From Richelia sinica FACHB-800 (GTDB taxonomy: Bacteria > Cyanobacteriota > Cyanobacteriia > Cyanobacteriales > Nostocaceae): a DNA stretch of 64,000 bases. Of this stretch, positions 17,726-27,911 are shown piece by piece (position 1 is the first letter of the stretch; each line of letters starts with the position of its first letter). The notes below the pieces were generated by a model, which saw only the letters and a program-made list of their open reading frames with translations, was not told the origin of the DNA and did no database searches. The translations under genes and the position numbers were made by a program. The stretch is taken from the NCBI RefSeq assembly GCF_014698825.1, contig NZ_JACJTT010000006.1, positions 62,001-126,000 of the forward strand, in the 5' to 3' direction.

Positions 17726-18043
17726 GTATATCAGCTGAAATAGTTGAGTTGTTGACAGTTTAGCAATCAGGCTTCCTGGAGATATTTAAGTTTTGATGTC
17801 CTCTTTTTTCAGTTATATTCCATTCATGAATTTTTGCCTTGGGGTAATCTTGTAGAAAACACAGTTTTTATTTGTTAACTAAAAACAAGCGCACTCTCGG
17901 TTTTTCCGTAAAAGCGCAAAATATTATTACACCTGTTTAAGTGCATTCCTGATATCCTTGATTATTTTTATAAGATAGCACTTTGTTAGTTGAATGGCAG
18001 GACTTTCATATATGAAAAAATAAGGTTTTTATGATCTAAATTT
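17726..18043. promoter_or_regulatory. Divergent promoter region between ctpB and the YdcF-like gene
   Basis: 318 bp that must serve both divergent genes. Two symmetrical elements stand out: GTTTTTA and TAAAAAC arms at 17864-17886, and a perfect 14-bp palindrome TTTCATATATGAAA at 18004-18017, 26 bp before the ATG at 18044. The latter could be an operator. The binding protein is unknown. Confidence 0.4.
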
Positions 18044-18742
18044 ATGAAGCCTAAATTTACCACTCAATTACAATTTTTCCTGGTCAGAAAATCAAGAAAA
18101 CTGTGGCAATTGTTACATTTTTTTAAGCGCAGCTTATGTTTAGTCCTAGCTATTTGGCTGATTTATATAACCGTAAATTTGATTTTTGCTTCTTCCAGGT
18201 CAGTAGATGCCTTGTTTGTGCTAGGAGGTAGCATTCGACGGGAGATTTATGTAGCTCAATTATCTAAACAATTTCCCCAAACGCCAATCCTCATTTCCAG
18301 TGGTTCTAAAGACCCCTGTATTTGGTTGATATTTCAGCGTGAAGCAGCTAATTCTCAGCAAGTATGGTTAGAAAGTTGCGCTAAATCTACCTTTGATAAT
18401 TTTTATTACGGTATACCTATTTTGCAAGCATGGAAAGTCAAAAGAGTTAAATTAATCACTTCAGCGAAGCAGACTTTTAGAGCTACATTAATCAGCAAAA
18501 TTCTCTTTTCATCTCATGGTATTTGGGTAGACATAGATGATGTCCAGGAAATAGGTGTACCTGGAAATAAGGAAAATTTATTAAAAACAATGTTAGATTT
18601 AATACGAAGCTTGGGTTGGGCTGTAGTTAGTCAATTTATTCAACCCCAGTGTTCCCACTTAATCAAACTAGTTGATGTTGATTTACCAACTTGGGAAAGA
18701 CGAGGTTTTAACTGTGAACACCAAGGGGGTTTAGGGAAGTGA
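18044..18742 (+). CDS. ElyC/SanA/YdcF family protein (DUF218)
   Basis: 232 residues. One membrane span lies at about residues 29-48 after a basic N-terminus. The DUF218 fold begins at V-D-A-L-F-V-L-G-G-S, has P-I-L-I-S-S-G-S as the second strand and loop, and contains S-T-F-D-N and the V-K-L-I-T-S-A segment. Relatives (E. coli SanA, ElyC, YdcF) affect envelope integrity and lipid-carrier metabolism, though their enzymatic activity is not settled. It may be co-regulated with the divergent ctpB gene, since the intergenic region is shared. Confidence 0.75.
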   Translation: MKPKFTTQLQFFLVRKSRKLWQLLHFFKRSLCLVLAIWLIYITVNLIFASSRSVDALFVLGGSIRREIYVAQLSKQFPQTPILISSGSKDPCIWLIFQREAANSQQVWLESCAKSTFDNFYYGIPILQAWKVKRVKLITSAKQTFRATLISKILFSSHGIWVDIDDVQEIGVPGNKENLLKTMLDLIRSLGWAVVSQFIQPQCSHLIKLVDVDLPTWERRGFNCEHQGGLGK

Positions 18743-18922
18743 TGTACTTTCAGCGATAAAACCTTGAGTGGTAATGTGACACAACTTAATTAAACATATT
18801 TATATTAAAAAAATTAGGATATTAACAAGAAATCAATAAGTTAATTTATACAAGAAAGAGTATAAATCTATCTAAGATTATCGTCTTGTGTAATATACAA
18901 GTTTAAATTGGCAACTCAATTC

Positions 18923-21900
18923 ATGTCCAAGATTCCTAACGACCCTTTATTTTCCCAGCAGTGGTATCTGCAAAATTTAGGTCAATCTGGTGGTATACCT
19001 GGTCTTGATATCAATGTAGTCAATGTATGGGAGGACTACACAGGGAAAGGGGTAATTGTGGCAGTGGTAGATGATGGTGTGGATTATACGCACCCAGATT
19101 TAGCACCCAATTACAACAGTAACCTTGACTATGATTTTGCACAGGACAATCATAATGGTGCTCCCAAAACTGATGGTGATAGTCATGGCACATCCGTAGC
19201 AGGCATTATCGGTGCTAAAGGTGGCAATGGTATAGGTATAGTTGGTGTTGCTTATAATGCTACCCTCACTAGTTTTCGGCTAGGTTTTTCTGGTGATAGT
19301 ATTGATAGCTCTACAGAAGAAGGCCGTGTATTCGATAACCTGATGAACGTTGATATCGCTAGCAATAGTTGGGGCTATCCTTACGCTTTTTCAGATAATT
19401 TTCAGAGTCCACCTTTTTCCCTAGCACTAACAGCAATAGAAAATGCAGTGACCAATGGCCGTGGTGGAAAAGGTACAGTGATTGTCTTTGCTGCTGGCAA
19501 TGAATATGAATATAATCTCAATACAGGCTATTACACCTACCAGAGATTACGTTACACCATAGCTGTCGCTGCTCTTTTAGACAATGGGTTAGCATCTTAT
19601 TACAGTACACCTGGTGCGGCAGTATTGATATCAGCTTTCGGTAGCGATATTCCAGGTAGTATTGTTACCACTGACCGTGTGGGTGCGGCTGGTTATGATT
19701 CAGGCAATTATACTAATGATTTTAATGGCACTTCGGCAGCGACCCCGATGGTGTCAGGTGTAGTAGCTTTAATGTTAGAAGCTAATCCCCATTTAGGATA
19801 TCGGGATGTTCAAGAAATCTTAGCTTATTCTGCACGCAAAAATGATGCGAGTAATCCTGGTTGGGCTACTAATGGTGCTAAAAACTGGAACGGGGGAGGA
19901 CTGCACGTTAATCATGATTATGGGTTTGGGTTAATAGATGCGTTGGCTGCGGTACGTTTAGCAGAAACTTGGCATCAGCAAAGTACAGCAGCAGACTCAA
20001 CGGTAGGACAACAAGAACAAGTGGTGAGTGCGTCGTCCTCCCCTAATTTAGCCATTCCTGATGATAATCCCAGTGGTATCTCCGATACTATTACTATTAC
20101 TTCTGGGTTACTAATTGACCGTGTGGAGGTAGACCTAGATATTTCTCATAGCTTGGCCGCAGATTTAGTTGTCACCCTCATTTCTCCAGATGGGACTGAG
20201 AGTATACTGGTAAATCGACCTCCCAATGGCTCAAATGATGATGAAGATATCAAATTCCGATTTTCCACTACTCATCATTGGGGGGAAACAGGAGTTGGTC
20301 GGTGGAGATTAAAGGTTAAAGATGTTCAAGGTGCTGATGTTGGGAAGCTCAATAGTTGGACACTGAATCTCTATGGAGGTGAAATTAATCATAACAACAC
20401 TTACATATACACTAATGAGTTTTCCCAGTTCACCACTGCTGCTGATGTTAGTCGCAAAACTCTGACTGATAACAGGGGTATAGATATCATCAATGCAGCC
20501 GCTATTACATCTCATCTGAATTTGAATCTCAATCCAGGTACAGTTAGTACCTTAGGGGGAGATAAGCTGACTATTGCCGCAGGGACGGTGATTGAAAAAG
20601 CCTTTGGTGGAGATGGTAATGATACTATTCGTGGTAATAGTGCTGTTAATACTTTAAATGGTGGTAGAGGAAGCGATCGCCTTTTGGGCTACCAAGGTAA
20701 TGATATTCTTGTCGGTGGCAAGGGCAATGATACTCTTGACGGTGGGATAGGTGCAGACAAACTCAATGGAGGAGATGGTGATGACCTCTATTTAGTAGAG
20801 AATCTCCTGGATACAGTTAATGAAATAGGCAATACCGGAATTGATACAGTTAAATCTTCTCTATGGCGCTATATTCTGCCTGGAAATGTAGAAAGATTAA
20901 CTTTAAGTGGGACTAAAAATAGCAAAGGTTATGGCAATACCCTGAATAATCTGCTCACAGGTAATAGTGGTGATAATATTTTGCGGGGTTTCAATGGAAG
21001 TGACAGCCTATATGGTGGTAGAGGAAATGATCTTCTCTATGGTGATAGGGGAAATGATGTTCTCGATGGTAATGAAGGTAGCGATACCATTATTGGTGGT
21101 TTAGGAAATGATGTTTATTACGTCGATAGTTCCTTAGATGTAGTAGAAGAAACTGCTTCTGGGATTGATACAGTATACTCTTCGGCACTGAGTTTTACCC
21201 TGGCTGAGAATATTGAAAACCTCACCCTCCTGGGTACTGAAAATATTAGTGGTACGGGGAATAGCCAGAATAATGTGATTATAGGTAATAGTGGTAATAA
21301 TACCCTCGATGGTGGTGCAGGCTATGATAGACTCAACGGCGGAGATGGTAATGATGTTTATTACATTGATAGTCCGTCAGATGTGGTGAATGAAATCAAT
21401 ACTAGTGGTATTGATACCGTTTATTCTTCAATAGTAAATGTTACCCTAGCTCGGAACTTTGAAAACCTGAATCTTGTTGGCACAAATAATATTAATGGCA
21501 CTGGCAATAATTTGAATAATTTACTCAGGGGAAATAGTGGCAAAAATATCCTCCGAGGGGGTAATGGTCATGATACTTTAAACGGTGGAAAAGGTGCTGA
21601 TACTCTCCATGGTGGCAGTGGCAATGATGTTTATTATGTTGATAACCTCTTGGATGTGGTGAAGGAAAACAATGGTGCTGGCATTGACACAGTTTACTCT
21701 TCTGCGTTGAATTTCACATTGGCTGAAAACGTTGAAAACTTGAGGCTAACTGGTAATGGAAACATCAGTGGTACAGGTAATGAGCTAAATAATGCGATCG
21801 CTGGAAATAGAGGTAATAACACTTTGATAGGAGGGATAGGTTACGATCAAATCATTGGTGGTGCTGGCAATGATTTAATCATTGGCACTACTGTTGATAC

Positions 21901-22219
21901 TGTACAAGATATAGATATTTTGACAGGGGGATTAGGGGCAGATACTTTTGTTTTAGGCAGTATCGATGGAGTTTTCTATAATTATTTAGGTGCGCGTAAT
22001 TATGCCCGCATCGAAGATTTTAGTTTAAGTCAAAATGATGCAATTCAAATGTATGGTGATGCTAGTCAATATTCTTTGAAAACTTTTTCAGACGGTACTC
22101 TGCTTTATTTAAAGGGTATTGATGGTAGTAGTGATGATTTGATTGCTATGATTCAGGGAATTAACTCTGGGTTAGATTTAACAGCAAGTTATTTCTCTTT
22201 TGTACAAGCAGTTTCTTGA
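18923..22219 (+). CDS. Subtilisin-like (kexin-type) serine protease with P domain and RTX calcium-binding repeats
   Basis: 1098 residues. The S8 domain (about 5-345) has the catalytic triad D50 (V-V-D-D-G-V-D), H88 (S-H-G-T-S-V-A-G) and S271 (N-G-T-S-A-A-T-P), with oxyanion N193. A P/proprotein convertase domain follows (about 380-485). From about 560 to 1000 there are blocks of G-G-x-G-x-D-x-x RTX nonapeptides alternating with a repeated D-T-V-x-S-S module (four to five copies). No N-terminal signal peptide is seen. RTX repeats suggest C-terminal type I secretion with calcium-triggered folding. Start ATG 18923 is preferred over in-frame TTG 18908. Confidence 0.88.
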   Translation: MSKIPNDPLFSQQWYLQNLGQSGGIPGLDINVVNVWEDYTGKGVIVAVVDDGVDYTHPDLAPNYNSNLDYDFAQDNHNGAPKTDGDSHGTSVAGIIGAKGGNGIGIVGVAYNATLTSFRLGFSGDSIDSSTEEGRVFDNLMNVDIASNSWGYPYAFSDNFQSPPFSLALTAIENAVTNGRGGKGTVIVFAAGNEYEYNLNTGYYTYQRLRYTIAVAALLDNGLASYYSTPGAAVLISAFGSDIPGSIVTTDRVGAAGYDSGNYTNDFNGTSAATPMVSGVVALMLEANPHLGYRDVQEILAYSARKNDASNPGWATNGAKNWNGGGLHVNHDYGFGLIDALAAVRLAETWHQQSTAADSTVGQQEQVVSASSSPNLAIPDDNPSGISDTITITSGLLIDRVEVDLDISHSLAADLVVTLISPDGTESILVNRPPNGSNDDEDIKFRFSTTHHWGETGVGRWRLKVKDVQGADVGKLNSWTLNLYGGEINHNNTYIYTNEFSQFTTAADVSRKTLTDNRGIDIINAAAITSHLNLNLNPGTVSTLGGDKLTIAAGTVIEKAFGGDGNDTIRGNSAVNTLNGGRGSDRLLGYQGNDILVGGKGNDTLDGGIGADKLNGGDGDDLYLVENLLDTVNEIGNTGIDTVKSSLWRYILPGNVERLTLSGTKNSKGYGNTLNNLLTGNSGDNILRGFNGSDSLYGGRGNDLLYGDRGNDVLDGNEGSDTIIGGLGNDVYYVDSSLDVVEETASGIDTVYSSALSFTLAENIENLTLLGTENISGTGNSQNNVIIGNSGNNTLDGGAGYDRLNGGDGNDVYYIDSPSDVVNEINTSGIDTVYSSIVNVTLARNFENLNLVGTNNINGTGNNLNNLLRGNSGKNILRGGNGHDTLNGGKGADTLHGGSGNDVYYVDNLLDVVKENNGAGIDTVYSSALNFTLAENVENLRLTGNGNISGTGNELNNAIAGNRGNNTLIGGIGYDQIIGGAGNDLIIGTTVDTVQDIDILTGGLGADTFVLGSIDGVFYNYLGARNYARIEDFSLSQNDAIQMYGDASQYSLKTFSDGTLLYLKGIDGSSDDLIAMIQGINSGLDLTASYFSFVQAVS

Positions 22220-22242
22220 GATCGTCAAATCAACTAGCACTC

Positions 22243-22280
22243 TTACTGTTTGGCTAACGCGGTAGTTGAGCGTAGTCGAA
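22243..22280 (+). repeat. 40-bp dispersed repeat, copy B
   Basis: Matches the inverted copy at 7008-7047. The 3' end forms part of a small hairpin, GGTAGTT against AACTACC-like sequence at 22261-22286. It lies between the protease gene and the convergent cystathionine gamma-lyase gene and could end transcription of either. Confidence 0.65.
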
Positions 22281-22311
22281 ACTACCCTTAGTTTGTCCCC
22301 TGGTATACTTG

Positions 22312-23448
22312 TTAAGCTAGAGCATTTTCTAAATCACTCTGTAAATCTAGATAATCTTCGATTCCCACTGATAGCCTGATTAAATTATCCTTAATTCCTC
22401 TTTTAATTCGTTCCGCTTCGGGAAGAGAACCATGAGTCATTTTTGCTGGATAACACAGCAATGATTCTACCCCTCCTAAACTTTCAGCTAAGATAAATAG
22501 TTGAAGACGAGATGCAAATCTTTCTACTTGCGAAAAACCACCTTTTAACTCCACACTAATCATCCCTCCAAACCCAGACATTTGTGCTTTCGCAAGGTGA
22601 TATTGTTCATGGCTGGGTAAACCTGGATAATAAATACGATCAATTTTAGGATGTTGTTCTAGAAATTTGGCTAACAGTAAGGCATTCTTTTCATGTTCAC
22701 GCATTCTTACAGCTAAGGTTTTAATGCCACGCAAAACTAACCAACTATCAAAAGGGCTAGGAACTGCACCAATGGCATTTTGATAAAATTTAAGTTGGGT
22801 GTACAATTCCTCGTGAGAAGTTACGACCGCACCACCAATAATATCGCTATGTCCACCTAAATATTTAGTTGTGCTGTGCACAACAATATCTGCACCTAAG
22901 TTTAAAGGTTGTTGAAAATAGGGACTAGCAAAGGTGTTATCTACCACCAAAATGATATTATTTTGATGAGCAAGTTTTGCTAAGGCAGCAATATCAATGA
23001 TTTTTAATAAGGGGTTAGTAGGAGTTTCAATCCAAATCAATTTAGTATTGGGTTGAATAGCAGCCTCAAAATCATTAAGATGATCAATATCTACATAAGT
23101 TGTCGTTACACCCCAATTTTTAACTACCTTTTCTAGTAGTCGATAAGTACCACCATACAAATCATCTCCAGCAATAATATGATCGCCTGTTTTCAGCAGA
23201 TTTAACACTGTTGTTGTCGCTGCTAGACCAGAGGCAAAAGCCAACCCAAATTTACCATTTTCTAAAGCAGCTAAAGCTGATTCTAACGCTTGGCGGGTGG
23301 GGTTTCCTGTGCGAGAATATTCAAAACCTTTATGTTGACCAATTGCTTCTTGCTCATATGTGGAAGTTAAATAAATTGGTACAATTACTGCACCGGTTTG
23401 GGGGTCTGGTTCTTGACCTGCATGAATAGCTTTAGTTGCAAATTCCAT
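22312..23448 (-). CDS. Cystathionine gamma-lyase/synthase (Cys/Met metabolism PLP enzyme)
   Basis: 378 residues, full length for the family. The PLP lysine is K195 in S-T-T-K-Y-L-G-G-H-S-D. Other family landmarks are S-R-T-G-N-P-T (45-51), the S-G-L-A-A loop (about 73-77) and W-I-E-T-P-T-N-P (139-146). It starts 22 bp after the cystathionine beta-synthase stop on the same strand. This pairing indicates reverse transsulfuration: homocysteine plus serine to cystathionine, then cleavage to cysteine. I therefore favour gamma-lyase, but the synthase activity (MetB) is not excluded by sequence. Confidence 0.85.
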   Translation of the reverse strand: MEFATKAIHAGQEPDPQTGAVIVPIYLTSTYEQEAIGQHKGFEYSRTGNPTRQALESALAALENGKFGLAFASGLAATTTVLNLLKTGDHIIAGDDLYGGTYRLLEKVVKNWGVTTTYVDIDHLNDFEAAIQPNTKLIWIETPTNPLLKIIDIAALAKLAHQNNIILVVDNTFASPYFQQPLNLGADIVVHSTTKYLGGHSDIIGGAVVTSHEELYTQLKFYQNAIGAVPSPFDSWLVLRGIKTLAVRMREHEKNALLLAKFLEQHPKIDRIYYPGLPSHEQYHLAKAQMSGFGGMISVELKGGFSQVERFASRLQLFILAESLGGVESLLCYPAKMTHGSLPEAERIKRGIKDNLIRLSVGIEDYLDLQSDLENALA

Positions 23449-23470
23449 CTTCGTATTTTGTAGTTTGTAA

Positions 23471-24832
23471 TTATGAATTAGTTTGACTAATCCAATATCT
23501 AATTAAATCGGCTCTAGTAATTAAACCGATGGGAATTTCTGCACGGGTGATGATAATTCCTGTTGTCCCAGATAACAAGACTCGGTAGGCTTCAGAAATA
23601 TCTACTTCTTCATCAAGTAATGGTAAAGGTTTTCCCATTACGGCAGAAACTTCTTGATTAGAAAAGTTGATTCCGTCATGTAAAAACTTCATTAAAGATG
23701 CTTCATTTAAACTGCCAACTACATGGCTGTTATCAATCACAGGTAGCTGAGAAATATTTAACTTTTGCAGTAAATTAGTAGCTGTAGTTAAGGTATCACG
23801 GGAACTAACCGCAATTAATGAAGGAAAATCTGTTTTTTGAGAGAGAATTTGTCCAACTTTAATAGTTCTGGCTTCTGTACCTTCCCAAAAACCATTTTCT
23901 TGCATCCAAACATCAGAATAAATCTTATTGATGTAGTTTCTACCTGTGTCTGGTAAAAGGGCAACAATATATTTTGGCTGGGTTAATCGGGCGGCATATT
24001 TCAAAGCTGCGGCTACTGATGTACCACAGGAACCACCTACTAATAAACCTTCTTCCCGCGCTAGACGACGGGCCATATTAAATGACTCTTTATCGCTCAC
24101 TCGTACCATTTCATCGACTATTTGTCGGTTGAATGTTTTGGGAATAAAATCTTCGCCAATTCCTTCTACTTTGTAGGATTTAGGACTATCTCCAGAGAGG
24201 ATAGAACCTTCAGGATCTGCGCCAACAATAATAATATTGGGATTTTGTTCTTTGAGATATTTGGCAACACCAGAAATTGTTCCACCTGTTCCCATACCAG
24301 CAACAAATACATCTATTTTTCCTTGACTATCTGCCCAAATTTCTGGGCCAGTAGTGAGATAATGGGCAAGGGGATTGTAGGGGTTTTCAAATTGATTTGG
24401 TCTGTAGGCACCGGGAATTTCTTTTGCTAGTCTTTCTGCTACACCGTTATAACTTTCTGGTGAATCAGGAGGTACTGATGTGGGTGTGACTACTACTTCT
24501 GCACCATAGGCTTTGAGCAAATTAATTTTATCTTGGCTCATTTTATCGGGCATAACAAAGATGCAACGATATTTTTTCACTGCTGCAATCAGTGCTAACC
24601 CAACACCAGTGTTACCAGCAGTAGCTTCGATGATGGTTCCACCTGGTTGCAATTGTCCGGTTGCTTCTACGGCTTCAATCATTGCTAAGGCAATTCTATC
24701 CTTCGCGCTGCCACCGGGATTGAGATATTCAACTTTTGTGTAAATAGCAGAGGCGATATTTTCGGTAACGCGGTTGAGTTTGACTAGGGGTGTTTTACCG
24801 ATGCTTTGGAGGATATTGTCATAGGTGGCCAT
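23471..24832 (-). CDS. Cystathionine beta-synthase (PLP enzyme with CBS domains)
   Basis: 453 residues. The N-terminal fold-type II PLP domain (about 1-315) has K44 in P-G-G-S-A-K-D-R as the Schiff-base lysine, the substrate loop A-T-A-G-N-T-G (about 70-76), and the C-terminal G-G-S-C-G-T-S-V phosphate loop. Two CBS motifs follow (about 330-450), the usual regulatory module, which in other members binds adenosyl ligands. No haem-binding N-terminal extension as in the mammalian enzyme is present. It is the first gene of a two-gene operon with the gamma-lyase. Confidence 0.87.
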   Translation of the reverse strand: MATYDNILQSIGKTPLVKLNRVTENIASAIYTKVEYLNPGGSAKDRIALAMIEAVEATGQLQPGGTIIEATAGNTGVGLALIAAVKKYRCIFVMPDKMSQDKINLLKAYGAEVVVTPTSVPPDSPESYNGVAERLAKEIPGAYRPNQFENPYNPLAHYLTTGPEIWADSQGKIDVFVAGMGTGGTISGVAKYLKEQNPNIIIVGADPEGSILSGDSPKSYKVEGIGEDFIPKTFNRQIVDEMVRVSDKESFNMARRLAREEGLLVGGSCGTSVAAALKYAARLTQPKYIVALLPDTGRNYINKIYSDVWMQENGFWEGTEARTIKVGQILSQKTDFPSLIAVSSRDTLTTATNLLQKLNISQLPVIDNSHVVGSLNEASLMKFLHDGINFSNQEVSAVMGKPLPLLDEEVDISEAYRVLLSGTTGIIITRAEIPIGLITRADLIRYWISQTNS

Positions 24833-25047
24833 AATGCCTCCTGGTACGTGAGGAAAATGGGTGCGTTTGAGAAATTTGGTTGATGGAGACTGATGAAAAC
24901 TTCTTTAGCTGGGCTTTATCCATAAACAACACAAAAGCGATAGATTTACAGTAGTATAGTAATTTTTATCTTAGAAATACAAGTTTTGAACTACAGATTG
25001 AATTATTGATACATTAATTGATGCTGCCCTATGATGCTGAAATCACC

Positions 25048-25647
25048 ATGAAATCTCTACACCGTCCTGATTTATACAGTTGGTCTTGTTTCAATCCTGC
25101 AAGAAACATTGATTTCAACGGGTTTGCCTGGATTCGTCCAGAGGGGAATATATTAATTGATCCGGTGGCCCTATCAAATCATGATTGGCAACATCTAGAA
25201 TCTCTCGGTGGTGTGGTTTGGATTATTTTGACGAATTCTGATCACTTGCGGTCAGCGAAGGAAATTGCTAATCAAACTTACGCTAAGATTGCTGGCCCCG
25301 CTGGGGAGAAGGAATATTTTCCGATTGTATGCGATCGCTGGTTGGTTGATGGAGAAGAATTTGTCCCTGGGTTAAAGGTGATTGAAATGCAAGGTTCCAA
25401 AACCCCTGGTGAATTAGCACTGTTGTTGGAAGAAACCACTTTAATCACTGGTGACTTGGTACGGGCACGTTCAGCAGGTAGCTTGACACTTTTACCAGAT
25501 GATAAGTTACTGAATCGAGATGAAGCGGTGGCTTCCGTTCGCAGATTAGCAGGTTTAGAAAAGGTGGAAACTGTATTAGTGGGTGATGGTTGGTCTGTGT
25601 TCCGAGACGGGAAAGAACGGTTACAGGAGTTGTTAGCGACTTTGTGA
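25048..25647 (+). CDS. Metallo-beta-lactamase-fold protein with altered metal site
   Basis: About 199 residues with the MBL alpha-beta/beta-alpha layout (I-L-I-D-P-V strand, W-I-I-L-T-N-S-D-H, L-I-T-G-D-L-V). The classical H-x-H-x-D-H metal motif reads N-S-D-H-L, so the first two histidines are missing. G-D-L-V near the middle is in the position of the fourth ligand, and V-G-D-G-W replaces the family's G-H-G loop. It may be a non-catalytic or altered MBL relative. Start: ATG 25048 is chosen, but ATG 25021 is in frame and would add nine residues. Confidence 0.7.
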   Translation: MKSLHRPDLYSWSCFNPARNIDFNGFAWIRPEGNILIDPVALSNHDWQHLESLGGVVWIILTNSDHLRSAKEIANQTYAKIAGPAGEKEYFPIVCDRWLVDGEEFVPGLKVIEMQGSKTPGELALLLEETTLITGDLVRARSAGSLTLLPDDKLLNRDEAVASVRRLAGLEKVETVLVGDGWSVFRDGKERLQELLATL

Positions 25648-25758
25648 CTGAGATGCTGCTGTTGTGGAAACTGGTAAGGGTGATGATATTGAATAAGTTG
25701 GATTATTAGCGATCGCCCCATTCCCCACACATGAGAAAATCAGAGCGATCGCGAGAAA

Positions 25759-26253
25759 TTATGCAGGTTCAAACTTTAACGATACACCGTTCATACAGTA
25801 GCGTAAGCCTGTGGGTTGGGGGCCATCGTTAAACACATGGCCTAAATGTCCACCGCAACGGCTACAATGTACTTCGGTTCTAGTCATGAAAAATGACCGA
25901 TCCACAGTAGTAGCGATCGCACCTTCAATGGGTTGAAAGAAGCTAGGCCAGCCAGTACCACTGTTAAACTTGGTATCGGAAGTAAACAAAGCTTGTCCAC
26001 AACCAGCACAGACATAAGTCCCTGGCTGATAATTCTTATCGAGTGGACTGGTATGGGAACGTTCCGTACCATGCTTCCGCAGCACATGATACTGTTCCGG
26101 TGTTAAAATCGCTTTCCATTCTTCGTCTGTTTTTGTTACTTCAAATTTGGTATTAGAAGCCGCCATAGTGTTTGAACTCCCGTCGATATAGCGTGAGAAA
26201 AAAGCAGTGCCCAGGATAGCGGCACTAATTTGTAAAAAAGAGCGTTTGTCCAT
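25759..26253 (-). CDS. msrB: Peptide-methionine (R)-S-oxide reductase, exported form
   Basis: 164 residues. An N-terminal K-R-S-F segment and hydrophobic stretch (about 5-20), followed by S-S-N-T-M-A-A-S, indicates export or membrane anchoring. The MsrB domain has the structural zinc cysteines C82, C85, C130 and C133, the conserved G-T-G-W-P-S-F and H-x-G-H-V-F-N-D-G-P motifs, and catalytic C153 in R-Y-C-M-N-G. It reduces methionine-R-sulfoxide in oxidised proteins, here apparently in the periplasm or lumen. It is encoded divergently from der; the two starts are 183 bp apart. Confidence 0.88.
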   Translation of the reverse strand: MDKRSFLQISAAILGTAFFSRYIDGSSNTMAASNTKFEVTKTDEEWKAILTPEQYHVLRKHGTERSHTSPLDKNYQPGTYVCAGCGQALFTSDTKFNSGTGWPSFFQPIEGAIATTVDRSFFMTRTEVHCSRCGGHLGHVFNDGPQPTGLRYCMNGVSLKFEPA

Positions 26254-26436
26254 TAATTTATTATCAAACAGAATACAGAAGTCAGGAGCTAGAATTCAGC
26301 ATGAATTATGTAAAACTGGCAATATGTTTGAAAACAGTGATATAATAGATAGTTCTCTGAAATAGTGCTGGGTGAAAAAAGTAGCAATTGAACTCAGCAC
26401 CAATTCTACGCACTCAGCATTAAATAACACTGGTTT

Positions 26437-27798
26437 ATGGCACTGCCAATTGTTGCAATTATCGGCCGCCCCAATGTGGGCAAATCGACCCTGGTTAACC
26501 GTCTCGCCGGGGAACAAACGGCGATTGTCCACGATGAACCGGGTGTGACACGCGATCGCACTTATCGACCGGCATTTTGGCGCGATCGCGAATTTTTAGT
26601 TGTCGATACAGGCGGCTTAGTATTTAACGACGACACCGAATTTCTTCCCTTAATTCGCCAACAAGCCTTAACAGCCCTCTCAGAAGCCTGTGCAGCTATA
26701 TTTGTAGTCGATGGGCAATCAGGCCCAATTCCCGCTGATGAAGAAATCGCCGAATGGTTGCGTCAACAGCCTGTTCCTGTTTTATTAGCGGTGAATAAAT
26801 GCGAATCTCCAGAACAAGGAGTAATTCAAGCCGCAGAATTTTGGTCATTGGGGCTAGGAGAACCCTATCCCATCTCCGCCATTCACGGTAGCGGTACGGG
26901 GGAAATTCTCGACGAGTTACTAAATTACATCCCGGCTGTGGAAGATGTACCGGAAAATAACGAGATTAAGGTCGCCATCGTCGGTAGACCAAACGTCGGC
27001 AAGTCGAGTTTATTAAACGCTTTCGTTGGTGCAGAAAGGGCAATTGTTAGCCCTATTTCTGGCACTACCCGTGACAGCATTGATACCCTCATTGAAAGAG
27101 ATGGGAAAAGCTACAGATTAATTGACACGGCTGGTATTCGCAAAAAGAAACATATAGAATACGGCACAGAATTCTTCAGTATTAACCGCGCTTTTAAAGC
27201 TATTCGCCGTGCAGATGTAGTTCTCATGGTCATTGATGCCTTAGATGGAGTCACCGAACAAGACCAAAAACTAGCAGGGCGAATCATTGAAGAAGGGCGA
27301 GCTTGCGTTATTGTCGTTAACAAGTGGGATGCTGTAGAAAAAGATTCCTACACCATCTACGACTACGAAAAAAATCTAGAGCAACGCCTACATTTTACTG
27401 AATGGGCTGACACCATTTTTGTCAGCGCCCAAACAGGACAGCGGGTGGAAAAGATTTTAGAATTTGTGAACCAGGCCGCCGAGTCCCACAAACGCCGTGT
27501 CAGCACATCGGTAATTAACGAAGTTCTCACCGATGCAGTGAGTTGGCATTCTCCTCCAGCCACTAGAGGTGGTCGTCAGGGTAAGATTTACTATGGTACC
27601 CAGGTTAGCACCCAACCACCGACAATTGCCCTGTTTGTCAATGAAGCAAAAAGATTTAACGACAACTATCGTCGCTACATTGAAAGACAATTCCGCCAAC
27701 AATTAGGGTTTAAAGGTACACCCATACGCTTACTGTGGCGGAGTAAAAAGGTACGGGAAATGGAAGTTGGTAGTGTCAACCGAGCTACGCGCGTGTAA
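26437..27798 (+). CDS. der: Ribosome biogenesis GTPase Der (EngA)
   Basis: 453 residues with two tandem GTPase domains and a C-terminal KH-like domain. G1 of domain 1 is G-R-P-N-V-G-K-S at 10-17, and domain 2 has the same motif at about 184-191. N-K-C-E/N-K-W-D G4 motifs and the D-T-A-G/D-T-G-G switch motifs are visible in both. Der acts in late 50S subunit assembly. The start is an ATG with no strong Shine-Dalgarno. The downstream EcfT-like gene begins 113 bp later on the same strand. Confidence 0.95.
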   Translation: MALPIVAIIGRPNVGKSTLVNRLAGEQTAIVHDEPGVTRDRTYRPAFWRDREFLVVDTGGLVFNDDTEFLPLIRQQALTALSEACAAIFVVDGQSGPIPADEEIAEWLRQQPVPVLLAVNKCESPEQGVIQAAEFWSLGLGEPYPISAIHGSGTGEILDELLNYIPAVEDVPENNEIKVAIVGRPNVGKSSLLNAFVGAERAIVSPISGTTRDSIDTLIERDGKSYRLIDTAGIRKKKHIEYGTEFFSINRAFKAIRRADVVLMVIDALDGVTEQDQKLAGRIIEEGRACVIVVNKWDAVEKDSYTIYDYEKNLEQRLHFTEWADTIFVSAQTGQRVEKILEFVNQAAESHKRRVSTSVINEVLTDAVSWHSPPATRGGRQGKIYYGTQVSTQPPTIALFVNEAKRFNDNYRRYIERQFRQQLGFKGTPIRLLWRSKKVREMEVGSVNRATRV

Positions 27799-27911
27799 AA
27801 ATGTGAATTTTGGATTTTAGATTGGAGATGAGCAGAAATTGATACACCATCAAAACCCTTGAGATTAAACAATAGCCTTTGAATCGAAAATCTAAAATCT
27901 AAAATGAGAAT

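Noticed and set aside
25278-25730. 150-codon antisense frame inside and beyond the MBL-fold gene
   Set aside because: Composition and lack of conserved motifs fit a shadow of the MBL-fold gene in the opposite frame.
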